Source: Lutibacter sp. A64 (GTDB lineage: Bacteria > Bacteroidota > Bacteroidia > Flavobacteriales > Flavobacteriaceae). Taken from it: 64,000 nucleotides of DNA. A program made the position numbers and the translations under genes. Below are positions 1 to 6,605 of the stretch, piece by piece. The stretch spans positions 62,001 to 126,000 of the forward strand of contig NZ_CP092487.1 in the NCBI RefSeq assembly GCF_022429565.1. The letters are read 5' to 3'. Numbering within the stretch: the stretch's first letter is position 1; every line of letters begins with the position of its first letter. The notes beneath the pieces are model-generated. The model had not been told where the DNA came from and made no database searches. It saw only the letters and a list, made by a program, of their open reading frames with translations.

Positions 1-242
1 AAACGATTATTAATCAAGGAAGAGCGCTTGAAACTGAACAAAAGCCCGCTGTCGAAATTAAGGTTCAAGGTATTATGACTAAGGAACAATCAGAAGTATT
101 AAAACTCCGATGTGAAAAGAAATATTCCTTTGCTTTGATTGCCCAAACACTTAACATATCCCAAAAGGAAGTCCACAATGAGTTTATGATAGCGTATAAA
201 CTCATGCAGCAGAAACATGAGCAGCAATTAGAATCCGCTTGA
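1..242 (+). CDS. C-terminal part of a sigma-70/ECF-like sigma factor (partial, runs off the left edge)
   Basis: The frame is open from base 3 to the TGA at 240-242, giving 79 codons with no start in view, so this is the 3' end of a longer gene. Visible residues 24-72 read like sigma region 4: an EQSEVLKLR helix, then a helix-turn-helix YSFALIAQTLNISQKEV, then FMIAYKLM. This is the LPekyRevflLry-EIA-LgiS-TVK pattern of ECF sigma factors, which contacts the -35 element. Region 2 would lie upstream of the window and cannot be seen. The stop codon is one base before the ATG of the Cas12f-like gene at 244, so the two genes are almost certainly co-transcribed and probably translationally coupled. 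Sigma identity is inferred from the HTH alone; a stand-alone HTH regulator cannot be excluded. Confidence 0.7.
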   Translation, partial: TIINQGRALETEQKPAVEIKVQGIMTKEQSEVLKLRCEKKYSFALIAQTLNISQKEVHNEFMIAYKLMQQKHEQQLESA

Positions 243-243
243 T

Positions 244-1341
244 ATGGAAGAGTCAACACTCAAACTCACACGAAAGGTTCAACTATTAGTCGACCTCCCT
301 ACCCAAGAAGAAAGAAAGGAGGCATTGGATACCCTTTATAGGTGGCAAAACCGATGTTTTAGAGCTGCTAATCTAATTGTTTCCCATTTGTATGTACAGG
401 AAAATATCAAGGAATTCTTTTACCTGTCAGAGGGCATAAAATATAAATTGGCTGATGAAAAAAAAGATGAATACGGAATCTTGCAACGCTCACGAATGAA
501 TACAACTTACCGCGTGGTATCAGATCGTTTTAAAGGTGAAATCCCTACAAACATATTATCTAATCTGAACAACACTTTAATCACTTCTTTTAATAAAAAT
601 CGACCTGAATACTGGAAAGGCGAACGCTCCCTTAAAAACTTTAGGAGGGATATGGCTTTTCCATTTGGTTTGGAGGGCATCAGCAGATTATCTTATAATG
701 ACGAGAAAAGAGCTTTTTGCTTCCGTTTATTTCAAATACCCTTTAAGACCTACTTAGGAAAGGATTATACCGACAAAAGAGTACTATTGGAACGCGTACT
801 AAAAGGAGAAACCAAGCTTTGTACTTCTCACATTAAATTAAAAGATGGTAAAATTTTCTGGCTAGCGGTTTTTGAAATTAAAAAAGAAAAGCAATCCTTA
901 AGACCAGAAGTGATAGCAGAGGCATCCTTGTCTCTTGAATATCCCATTGTAGTGAAAACCGTTAATACCCGACTTACCATTGGCACTAGGGAAGAGTTTC
1001 TATATAGAAGGTTAGCAATACAAGCAGCCGTTAAAAGGGCACAGATAGGGGCTACTTACTCTAAATCAGGCAAAGGAGTTAAAAGAAAATTAAAAGCAAT
1101 GGACAGGCTTCGTAAAACGGAAAGTAATTATGTATCCCATCGTATTCACCTATACAGCAGAAAGCTAATCGATTTTTGTATAAAACAACAAGCAGGAACA
1201 TTAATTCTATTAAATCAAAAAGACAAGATGGGGATTGTTAAGCAAGAGGAGTTTGTATTAAGAAACTGGAGCTATTATGAGTTAATGACCAAAATAAAAT
1301 ACAAGGCTGAGAAAGCAGGCATTGAAATTATTATAGATTAA
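244..1341 (+). CDS. Nuclease-dead, C-terminally truncated Cas12f/TnpB-superfamily protein
   Basis: This 365-aa protein has the Cas12f/TnpB plan: an N-terminal WED/REC-like part (about 1-215), then a RuvC-like part. Superfamily signatures are the EEFLYRRLAIQ helix (250-260), the Gly/Lys-rich linker SKSGKGVKRKLKAMDRLR (273-290), the helix SNYVSHRIHLYSRKLIDF (294-311), and NWSYYELMTKIKYKAEKAGI (341-360). That last stretch normally precedes the zinc finger and RuvC-III. The RuvC-I segment reads LSLEYPIVV (229-237) where an Asp is expected. RuvC-II reads LILLNQKDKMG (320-330) where LExL is expected. The protein stops at residue 365 with no zinc-ribbon cysteines and no RuvC-III Asp. It is therefore predicted to bind guide RNA and DNA without cutting. 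It starts one base after a sigma-factor-like gene and is followed by a structured RNA candidate. No tnpA, transposon ends or CRISPR array are in view. The assignment to Cas12f rather than TnpB is inference. Confidence 0.8.
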   Translation: MEESTLKLTRKVQLLVDLPTQEERKEALDTLYRWQNRCFRAANLIVSHLYVQENIKEFFYLSEGIKYKLADEKKDEYGILQRSRMNTTYRVVSDRFKGEIPTNILSNLNNTLITSFNKNRPEYWKGERSLKNFRRDMAFPFGLEGISRLSYNDEKRAFCFRLFQIPFKTYLGKDYTDKRVLLERVLKGETKLCTSHIKLKDGKIFWLAVFEIKKEKQSLRPEVIAEASLSLEYPIVVKTVNTRLTIGTREEFLYRRLAIQAAVKRAQIGATYSKSGKGVKRKLKAMDRLRKTESNYVSHRIHLYSRKLIDFCIKQQAGTLILLNQKDKMGIVKQEEFVLRNWSYYELMTKIKYKAEKAGIEIIID

Positions 1342-1450
1342 CCGATTCGGTTATGAGGGTGCTTGTACACCCGCAAGGTGAGGTGGATATTCACACTCAC
1401 TAAATGTGAACAGCATATACAACGCGTGGGCTCTCTTATTTTTGTCGCTG
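1341..1450 (+). ncRNA. Candidate guide RNA (scaffold plus putative 3' guide) for the Cas12f-like protein
   Basis: Directly after the Cas12f-like stop codon is a stretch dense in complementary arms. The palindrome ACCGATTCGGT lies at 1341-1351. A hairpin GGGTG/CACCC pairs 1357-1361 with 1368-1372. A longer hairpin pairs GTGAG (1378-1382) with CTCAC (1396-1400) and GTG (1383-1385) with CAC (1392-1394). It competes with TTCACA (1390-1395)/TGTGAA (1405-1410), which suggests a switch or pseudoknot. The segment 1408-1423 ends in CATATACAAC, resembling the 3' end of Cas12f CRISPR repeats (..ATGCAAC). The next bases, from 1424, would then be the guide, beginning GCGTGGGCTCTCTTATTTTT. Its position matches that of TnpB omegaRNAs and exapted Cas12f guide RNAs. 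The 5' end may lie inside the coding sequence; boundaries and guide length are inferred. Confidence 0.6.
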
Positions 1451-1478
1451 AAAAAATACCAAAGTCTTCATTTATGGC

Positions 1479-1541
1479 AATTCCCTTTCAATACACTTCC
1501 GTAACTTTTTGAGAAGCATATTGAAAGGAAATTCTTTTTTT
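1479..1541 (+). terminator. Rho-independent terminator after the Cas12f/guide-RNA unit
   Basis: AATTCCCTTTCAATA (1479-1493) pairs with TATTGAAAGGAAATT (1519-1533) with one mismatch. An inner CTTC/GAAG pairing (1496-1499 with 1513-1516) extends the hairpin. A run of seven T follows at 1535-1541. It ends transcription of the plus-strand sigma/Cas12f/RNA unit just before the convergent integrase gene. Confidence 0.75.
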
Positions 1542-1561
1542 AAGGCTAAAAACAATTTGTT

Positions 1562-2806
1562 TTATGCACTCTTACTTTTTTCTTTTTGTTTAAAGCGTTC
1601 TAATAGATTACTTATATCCTCACTAATTTTTGTTTCTACAACCCTAGCATATATTTGAGTTGTGGATAATTTAGTATGTCCTAATAGTTTAGATACTGTT
1701 TCTATGGGTACACCATTAGATAACATAACTGTTGTTGCAAAAGTGTGTCTAGCTACGTGAAATGAAATATTTTTATGAATACCACAATCTTTTATAATTT
1801 CCTTCAAATAAGCATTGGTCTTTTGATTGGAACTTATGGGTAACAAATTTGTTTTAACATCCAGTTCCTCCTTAGCTTTATACTTTTCTAATATAGCCCA
1901 AGCTTTTGGGAGTATGGGTATTTTTACTTGTTCGTCTGTTTTTTCTCGTTTGGTGTAAATCCAATTAGTATTATCTAACCCTTTTACAATATTATTTTCT
2001 GTGAGTTCTTTTACGTCTATATATGAAAGTCCAGTATAACAAGAGAACACAAAACAATCTTTTATTTTTTGTAAGCGGTTACTTGTAAATTCTGTAGTTT
2101 CTAACAGCTTTAATTCTCTTTCATTCAAATATGCTCTATCATATTTATCATATTTTAGTTGAAATTGACTAAATGGGTTTTTGTTCATCCATTCTAGTTT
2201 TATAGCTAGGTTTATCATTTTTTTGAAACGCTCCAAATGTTTCATAACTCCATTATTGGATAGCATCAATTGTTTTTTTGAATCTTTATAGGTTCTTAGG
2301 AAGTGTTCAAAGTCTGTAATGAATCTAAAATTCAATTGTTTTAAATAGATGTCCTTTACTCTTTTTTTCTTCCATAAAAATTTCTGTAAGTACCTTTCTG
2401 TGGTATAATAATTTTTCATTGTTCCTGCTTTCAGAACGTGAATCATATTGCCATTGTGGTACGCAATTAATTCTTTTAAGGTTTTACTTTCATCGTCTTC
2501 TCCCAAGTATCGAGACTTAATGGCATCGGATGTGACTACTTTGTCCTTTTCAATGAGTTCTTTGTGACACTGGAGTAGTTTGTTATATACTTGGGCTAAA
2601 TAAGCGTTTAAAACCCGTATGTTTTCTGAATTGCCTCGACCTCTGTTTTTTGAAGAATCCCACCCATTTTGGGAAACACTTCTTTTTACACTCATTTCTG
2701 AACGCCTACCGTTTACTGTAATACGTACATAAATGGATAATTGATTAGGATTGCTTCTTGATTTTCTTGTGAAGAAAATAACCGTGAATGTGCTTTTTGT
2801 TTTCAT
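1562..2806 (-). CDS. Tyrosine recombinase (site-specific integrase) of Bacteroidota type
   Basis: This 414-aa integrase catalyses insertion and excision of the element. The order is an N-terminal Arm-DNA-binding domain (about 1-100, starting FTVIFFTRKSRSNPNQLSIY), a SAM-like core-binding domain (about 105-215) and a C-terminal catalytic domain. Catalytic features are HVARHTFAT (H-x-x-R), LLGHTKLSTTQIYARV (the His and the nucleophilic Tyr), and the box CYTGLSYIDV. In that box the first catalytic Arg of canonical recombinases (TGLR) is Ser. This is a known feature of Bacteroidota integrases such as IntDOT. It lies about 225 bp from the 3' end of tRNA-Pro, the usual arrangement for an island integrated into a tRNA. 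It is convergent with the sigma/Cas12f unit. Length and motifs look intact. Confidence 0.92.
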   Translation of the reverse strand: MKTKSTFTVIFFTRKSRSNPNQLSIYVRITVNGRRSEMSVKRSVSQNGWDSSKNRGRGNSENIRVLNAYLAQVYNKLLQCHKELIEKDKVVTSDAIKSRYLGEDDESKTLKELIAYHNGNMIHVLKAGTMKNYYTTERYLQKFLWKKKRVKDIYLKQLNFRFITDFEHFLRTYKDSKKQLMLSNNGVMKHLERFKKMINLAIKLEWMNKNPFSQFQLKYDKYDRAYLNERELKLLETTEFTSNRLQKIKDCFVFSCYTGLSYIDVKELTENNIVKGLDNTNWIYTKREKTDEQVKIPILPKAWAILEKYKAKEELDVKTNLLPISSNQKTNAYLKEIIKDCGIHKNISFHVARHTFATTVMLSNGVPIETVSKLLGHTKLSTTQIYARVVETKISEDISNLLERFKQKEKSKSA

Positions 2807-2970
2807 TTTAAATGACTTTAGTTAAACATTAATTTGTAAAGACGAAAGTCAAATTATGTCTTAAAGTTCTTTAAAGTTAGCACATTTTCAGTAAACAATT
2901 GCACACCGATTTGCACACCTTTTTAATGAGTTTAGTTACCTTTATTTGGCATCAAATAAAATGTGTAAAA

Positions 2971-3008
2971 ACAAAAAACACTGATAATCATACGATTAAC
3001 AGTGTTTT
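2971..3008 (-). terminator. Terminator downstream of tRNA-Pro
   Basis: AAAACACTG (2975-2983) pairs with CAGTGTTTT (3000-3008), and an inner TAATC/GATTA pairing (2985-2989 with 2994-2998) makes a nearly continuous long hairpin. Read on the minus strand it is followed by a T-rich run, so it would end the tRNA-Pro transcript and insulate it from the integrase gene. Confidence 0.7.
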
Positions 3009-3031
3009 GATTTGACCTATTACTAGGTTCG

Positions 3032-3106
3032 TCGGGGTGGCAGGATTCGAACCTGCGGCCTCCACGTCCCAAACGTGGCGCGATAACCGGGCTACGCTAC
3101 ACCCCG
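3032..3106 (-). tRNA. tRNA-Pro (anticodon UGG)
   Basis: The cloverleaf reads on the minus strand. The 7-bp acceptor stem is CGGGGTG/CACCCCG (3100-3106 with 3033-3039), with discriminator A at 3032. The anticodon stem-loop is CCACG-TTTGGGA-CGTGG with anticodon TGG, and the T arm contains GGTTCGAATCC. No CCA is encoded. The 3' end faces the integrase gene, which makes this the probable attachment site of the element to its left. Confidence 0.95.
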
Positions 3107-3237
3107 AATAAAAAACTATATATTTTAAGTTTTTTTAAATCTAAACTTTTTAGTTTGTAATTAAAATTTTCTGTTTTTATTACGTCCTAATCAATTTCGA
3201 CTGCAAATATAAAACTAAAAATATATATTACAAGTTT

Positions 3238-3576
3238 TTATTCAAAAATAAGTTGATAAGGTCTCTTAATTGCATCTTCTAATTCAAAAATACTTATATT
3301 TCTACTTCTTCTTATAGTTTCTTTCCCTTCAAAAAAAACTAAGATAGTTGGTTCTACAAAGGCACTAAATTTTGCAGCAATTTTAGCATTGTTATTTAAG
3401 TCAATAGAAATAAATTTAATTTTAGGAAATGTAGAAGTAATTAAATTTTGAACTTTTGGTTCTAATGCTTCTCCAACACTACATGAGTTAGTTGAAAAAT
3501 ATAGGAGTACTGCATTATTAGCTTCTAAAAATGTTGAAAGTTTTTCATTTGAATTATTAAGGTTATTAGTTATCAT
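3238..3576 (-). CDS. Thioredoxin-like protein with a single active-site cysteine
   Basis: This 112-aa protein has a thioredoxin fold: an AVLLYFSTNSCSVG strand and active-site turn (about 22-35), the IKFISIDLN strand (about 53-61) and a cis-Pro loop FVEPTILVFF followed by EGKE. The usual WCGPC motif is replaced by SCSVG, leaving only Cys32, so it cannot run a normal dithiol cycle. It may act as a monothiol or redox-inactive binding protein. It has no signal peptide and is predicted cytoplasmic. It is divergent from trxB, its nearest neighbour, across about 230 bp of very A+T-rich DNA. Related small thioredoxin-family proteins are common in flavobacteria; its substrate is unknown. Confidence 0.75.
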   Translation of the reverse strand: MITNNLNNSNEKLSTFLEANNAVLLYFSTNSCSVGEALEPKVQNLITSTFPKIKFISIDLNNNAKIAAKFSAFVEPTILVFFEGKETIRRSRNISIFELEDAIKRPYQLIFE

Positions 3577-3770
3577 ATTTTGTAAGAATATAATTTTTAC
3601 AAATATAGGGCTTAATTTAATTTAAAAAGTGATGCATGATACACTGGTTTTTATTAATTTTTGGATTAAATTTAATGACTAAATTTAAAATTTAAATAAA
3701 CTATTAATTATAATTATGTTTTCATTATTAAAAATTATAAACAAAGGTGTTTATTTTGATAATAATGCTA

Positions 3771-3778
3771 TAAATTTG
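3771..3778 (+). promoter_or_regulatory. Probable -7 element of the trxB promoter
   Basis: TAAATTTG matches the Bacteroidota -7 consensus TAnnTTTG and lies 27 bp upstream of the trxB start codon. No well-spaced -33 TTTG is obvious; a TTTTG at about 3754-3758 is too close. Confidence 0.45.
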
Positions 3779-3805
3779 TTTTTATAAAATAATAAAAATA
3801 TAAAG

Positions 3806-4753
3806 ATGTCTGATACAATTGAAAGAATAAAATGCTTAATTATAGGATCTGGTCCTGCGGGGTATACTGCTGCAATTTATGCAGCTCGTGCAGATTTAAA
3901 GCCAGTTATGTACACAGGAATGCAAATGGGAGGACAGTTAACTACAACTACAGAGGTAGATAACTTTCCTGGATATCCAAACGGAACTGATGGTACAGTT
4001 TTAATGGAAGATTTAAAAAAACAAGCTGAACGTTTTGGAACCGAAGTTCGTTTTGGAATGGTTACAAAAGTAGATCTTAGTAAGGAAGAAGGAGGTATTC
4101 ATAAGGTTACTATTGATGATTCTGTAGTAATTGAAGCAAATTCTGTTATAATTTCTACTGGAGCAACTGCAAAATACTTAGGATTAGAAAGTGAACAACG
4201 TTTAATAGGTGGTGGTGTTTCTGCGTGTGCAACTTGTGATGGTTTCTTTTATAAAGGACAAGATGTTATTGTTGTTGGAGCTGGAGATACTGCAGCAGAA
4301 GAAGCTACTTATTTAGCTAATATTTGTAATAAAGTTACAATTTTAGTAAGAAAAGATTATATGAGAGCCTCTAAAGCAATGCAACATAGAGTTGATAAAA
4401 CACCTAATATTGAAGTTAAATTTAATACGGAAATTGATGAAGTTTTAGGAAGTAACGTTGTTGAAGGTGTAAGAGCTGTAAATAATAAAACTGGTGAAAA
4501 AGAAGTAATTGATGTTACAGGTGTGTTTATTGCTATTGGTCATAAACCGAATACTGATATATTTAAAGGAGTTTTAGATATGGATGAAACAGGTTATTTA
4601 ATAACTAAAGGAAAATCTACTAAAACAAATTTACCAGGAGTTTTTGCTGCCGGAGATGTACAAGATAAAGAATATAGACAAGCAGTTACTGCTGCTGGTA
4701 CTGGTTGTATGGCGGCATTAGATACTGAACGTTATTTAGGTTCTTTAGAGTAA
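3806..4753 (+). CDS. trxB: Thioredoxin-disulfide reductase
   Basis: NADPH-dependent flavoenzyme that reduces thioredoxin in the cytoplasm. At 315 aa it has the normal family length. The N-terminal FAD-binding GSGPAG is at 14-19. The redox-active CATC (Cys141, Cys144) is followed by DG. The NADPH-binding VGAGDTAAEEA is at about 157-167, and a C-terminal FAD motif FAAGDVQDKEYRQAVTAAG closes the fold. It stands alone, with its own -7 element upstream and a strong terminator downstream. A divergent thioredoxin-like gene lies upstream. Confidence 0.97.
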   Translation: MSDTIERIKCLIIGSGPAGYTAAIYAARADLKPVMYTGMQMGGQLTTTTEVDNFPGYPNGTDGTVLMEDLKKQAERFGTEVRFGMVTKVDLSKEEGGIHKVTIDDSVVIEANSVIISTGATAKYLGLESEQRLIGGGVSACATCDGFFYKGQDVIVVGAGDTAAEEATYLANICNKVTILVRKDYMRASKAMQHRVDKTPNIEVKFNTEIDEVLGSNVVEGVRAVNNKTGEKEVIDVTGVFIAIGHKPNTDIFKGVLDMDETGYLITKGKSTKTNLPGVFAAGDVQDKEYRQAVTAAGTGCMAALDTERYLGSLE

Positions 4754-4777
4754 ATACTTAATTTATAAAACACTAAG

Positions 4778-4818
4778 GAGGTTGTCTTAAAATTAGATTT
4801 TAGGTCAACCTCTTTTTT
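4778..4818 (+). terminator. Terminator after trxB
   Basis: GAGGTTG (4778-4784) pairs with CAACCTC (4806-4812). The inner arms CTTAAAA and TTTTAGG extend the stem after one T-T mismatch. A run of six T follows. Confidence 0.85.
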
Positions 4819-4923
4819 ATTAAATTGTATCTTGTTATATGCAATCGTTTTCGTTAATTAATTTCCAGAATATCTGTATTACTTGTAATAAGTAATTAAT
4901 TTTGTACAATAAAATTAAATGTA

Positions 4924-6510
4924 ATGGGATTATTTTCGAACAGTTATTTTGTATTATTTTTGATTATAGTAATTGGGTTTATTATAGGTCGAATTAAAGT
5001 TAAGGGGATTTCATTAGATGTATCCGCTGTTATTTTTGTAGCATTGGTATTTGGCCATTATGGTATGCAAATTCCTAAAGATTTTCAATATTTAGGTTTG
5101 GTACTTTTTATATTTACTATTGGAATACAAGCAGGACCAAGTTTTTTTGAATCTTTTAAAAAGAACGGGCGCGAACTAGCATTATTATCTGCTATTCTTA
5201 TAGGAAGCTCTGGTTTAATAGCATTTATAGTCTTTTATTTTTTAGGTATTGATAAAAACTTAGTTATTGGTTTGTTAAATGGAGCTTTAACAAGTACACC
5301 CGGATTAGCAGCTGCTATTGATACAACTGGATCGCCATTAGCCTCTATTGGTTATGGTATTGGTTATCCTTTTGGGGTTATAGGTGTTATTCTTTTTGTA
5401 AGCTTTTTACCTCGTATTTTAAGAGTTAATCTAAAAGAAGAAGAGGAAAAATATAATAGAGAATTATCAGCTGGTTTTCCAGAAATTAATAGAAAACATT
5501 TTATTGTTGAAAACGATAATGTAATAGGTAAAACATATGGTGAGTTAAATATTAGATTTATGACCAAAGCTGTTATATCTAGAATAGTGCACAATAATGT
5601 TGTAATTGCACCAGAACCTGAAATTGTTTTTCATAGAGGTGATGTTGTAAAAGCTGTTGGAACTGCTGAAGCCTTAGAACGTGTTAAACTTTTAATTGGT
5701 TCTGAAACACAACAAGAAATACCACCTTTGGATACTAATTTTGATATCCGGTCTATTTTGGTAACAAATAAAGACGTTGTTAAAAAAACATTAGGACAAT
5801 TAAACTTATTGGAAACCTACCATGCAACAGTTACTCGTATTAGAAGGTCAGGTATTAATATTTCTCCTAGCCCTTCTACTAAATTACAATTTGGAGATAA
5901 ACTTATTGTGGTTTGCCATAAAACAAATATGAGACATGTAAGTCGTATTTTTGGAGATGATACTTCAAAACTATCAAATACAGATTTTTTACCAATAGGA
6001 GTAGGTATTATTTTAGGTATTTTAGTTGGTAAGTTAAGTATAAATTTTAATTCATTCTCTTTCAGTTTAGGTTTAACTGGTGGGATTTTACTAGTTGCAC
6101 TTATATTAGGTAGAACAGGTAAAACTGGACCAGTAATGTGGACTATGACAGGAGCAGCAAATCAATTATTACGGCAGTTTGGATTGCTATTCTTTTTAGC
6201 AGCCGTTGGTACAAGCGCAGGTTCAAGTATGGTAGCTACGTTTCAAGAATTTGGTTTAGAGTTGTTTGCATATGGTATATTAATAACATTAGTACCTATG
6301 ATTATTACAACTGTTATTGCTACAACATTTTTTAAATTAAATATGCTTACTTTATTAGGTACATTAACAGGAAGTATGACAAGTACACCTGGGTTGGCTG
6401 CGGTAGATAATTTAGTAGATACAGACGCACCTTCAGTAGCTTATGCAACAGTATATCCTATTGCAATGGTATTACTAATTATAGTTGTTCAAATATTAAG
6501 TTTACTGTAG
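4924..6510 (+). CDS. AspT/YidE-type transporter with two TrkA-C domains
   Basis: This 528-aa inner-membrane protein has the duplicated architecture of the aspartate-alanine exchanger family. A first membrane block (about 1-165) is followed by two cytoplasmic RCK_C/TrkA-C domains (about 185-340) and a second membrane block (about 350-528). The repeated motif TSTPGLAA occurs once in each membrane half, an internal-duplication signature of the family. Such proteins exchange small carboxylates or amino acids; the substrate here is not predictable. A TAATTTTG -7-like element lies at 4897-4904, and a perfect terminator follows the stop. Confidence 0.88.
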   Translation: MGLFSNSYFVLFLIIVIGFIIGRIKVKGISLDVSAVIFVALVFGHYGMQIPKDFQYLGLVLFIFTIGIQAGPSFFESFKKNGRELALLSAILIGSSGLIAFIVFYFLGIDKNLVIGLLNGALTSTPGLAAAIDTTGSPLASIGYGIGYPFGVIGVILFVSFLPRILRVNLKEEEEKYNRELSAGFPEINRKHFIVENDNVIGKTYGELNIRFMTKAVISRIVHNNVVIAPEPEIVFHRGDVVKAVGTAEALERVKLLIGSETQQEIPPLDTNFDIRSILVTNKDVVKKTLGQLNLLETYHATVTRIRRSGINISPSPSTKLQFGDKLIVVCHKTNMRHVSRIFGDDTSKLSNTDFLPIGVGIILGILVGKLSINFNSFSFSLGLTGGILLVALILGRTGKTGPVMWTMTGAANQLLRQFGLLFFLAAVGTSAGSSMVATFQEFGLELFAYGILITLVPMIITTVIATTFFKLNMLTLLGTLTGSMTSTPGLAAVDNLVDTDAPSVAYATVYPIAMVLLIIVVQILSLL

Positions 6511-6537
6511 TTTAGAATAATTTGTAAACTTTAAATT

Positions 6538-6575
6538 AAAAGCCCACTCAATAAATTTTTATTGAGTGGGCTTTT
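6538..6575. terminator. Bidirectional terminator between the AspT-like and GIN-domain genes
   Basis: A perfect 18-bp inverted repeat (AAAAGCCCACTCAATAAA at 6538-6555 with its complement at 6558-6575) surrounds a 2-base loop. A-rich and T-rich flanks make it usable from both strands for the convergent genes. Confidence 0.9.
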
Positions 6576-6605
6576 GCTTTTTAATAAACTTAAGTTTTAT
6601 AGTAC

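Larger units (their letters stand above)
1..3032. mobile_element. Right end of an integrative element at tRNA-Pro (partial)
   Basis: An integrase next to the 3' end of tRNA-Pro marks one boundary of a tRNA-targeted island, with the rest extending left out of the window. The cargo seen here is the sigma factor, the Cas12f-like gene and the RNA candidate. By eye the region has more G+C and a different codon choice from the very A+T-rich genes beyond the tRNA. The second att site, a direct repeat of part of the tRNA 3' end, should lie left of base 1 and is not visible. The boundary at 3032 is inferred from the tRNA end. Confidence 0.6.

Noticed and set aside
244-1341. Ordinary IS200/IS605 insertion sequence with TnpB
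   Set aside because: No tnpA, no recognisable left or right ends, catalytic residues missing, and a sigma-like gene one base upstream; this does not look like an active IS.
1341-1561. CRISPR array after the Cas12f-like gene
   Set aside because: No direct repeats with spacers occur; the repeated arms are inverted, as in a folded RNA.
6560-6575. Target of the putative guide (GTGGGCTTTT resembles the guide GTGGGCTCTC)
   Set aside because: The match is only about seven bases and lies inside a perfect terminator hairpin, so chance is the better explanation.
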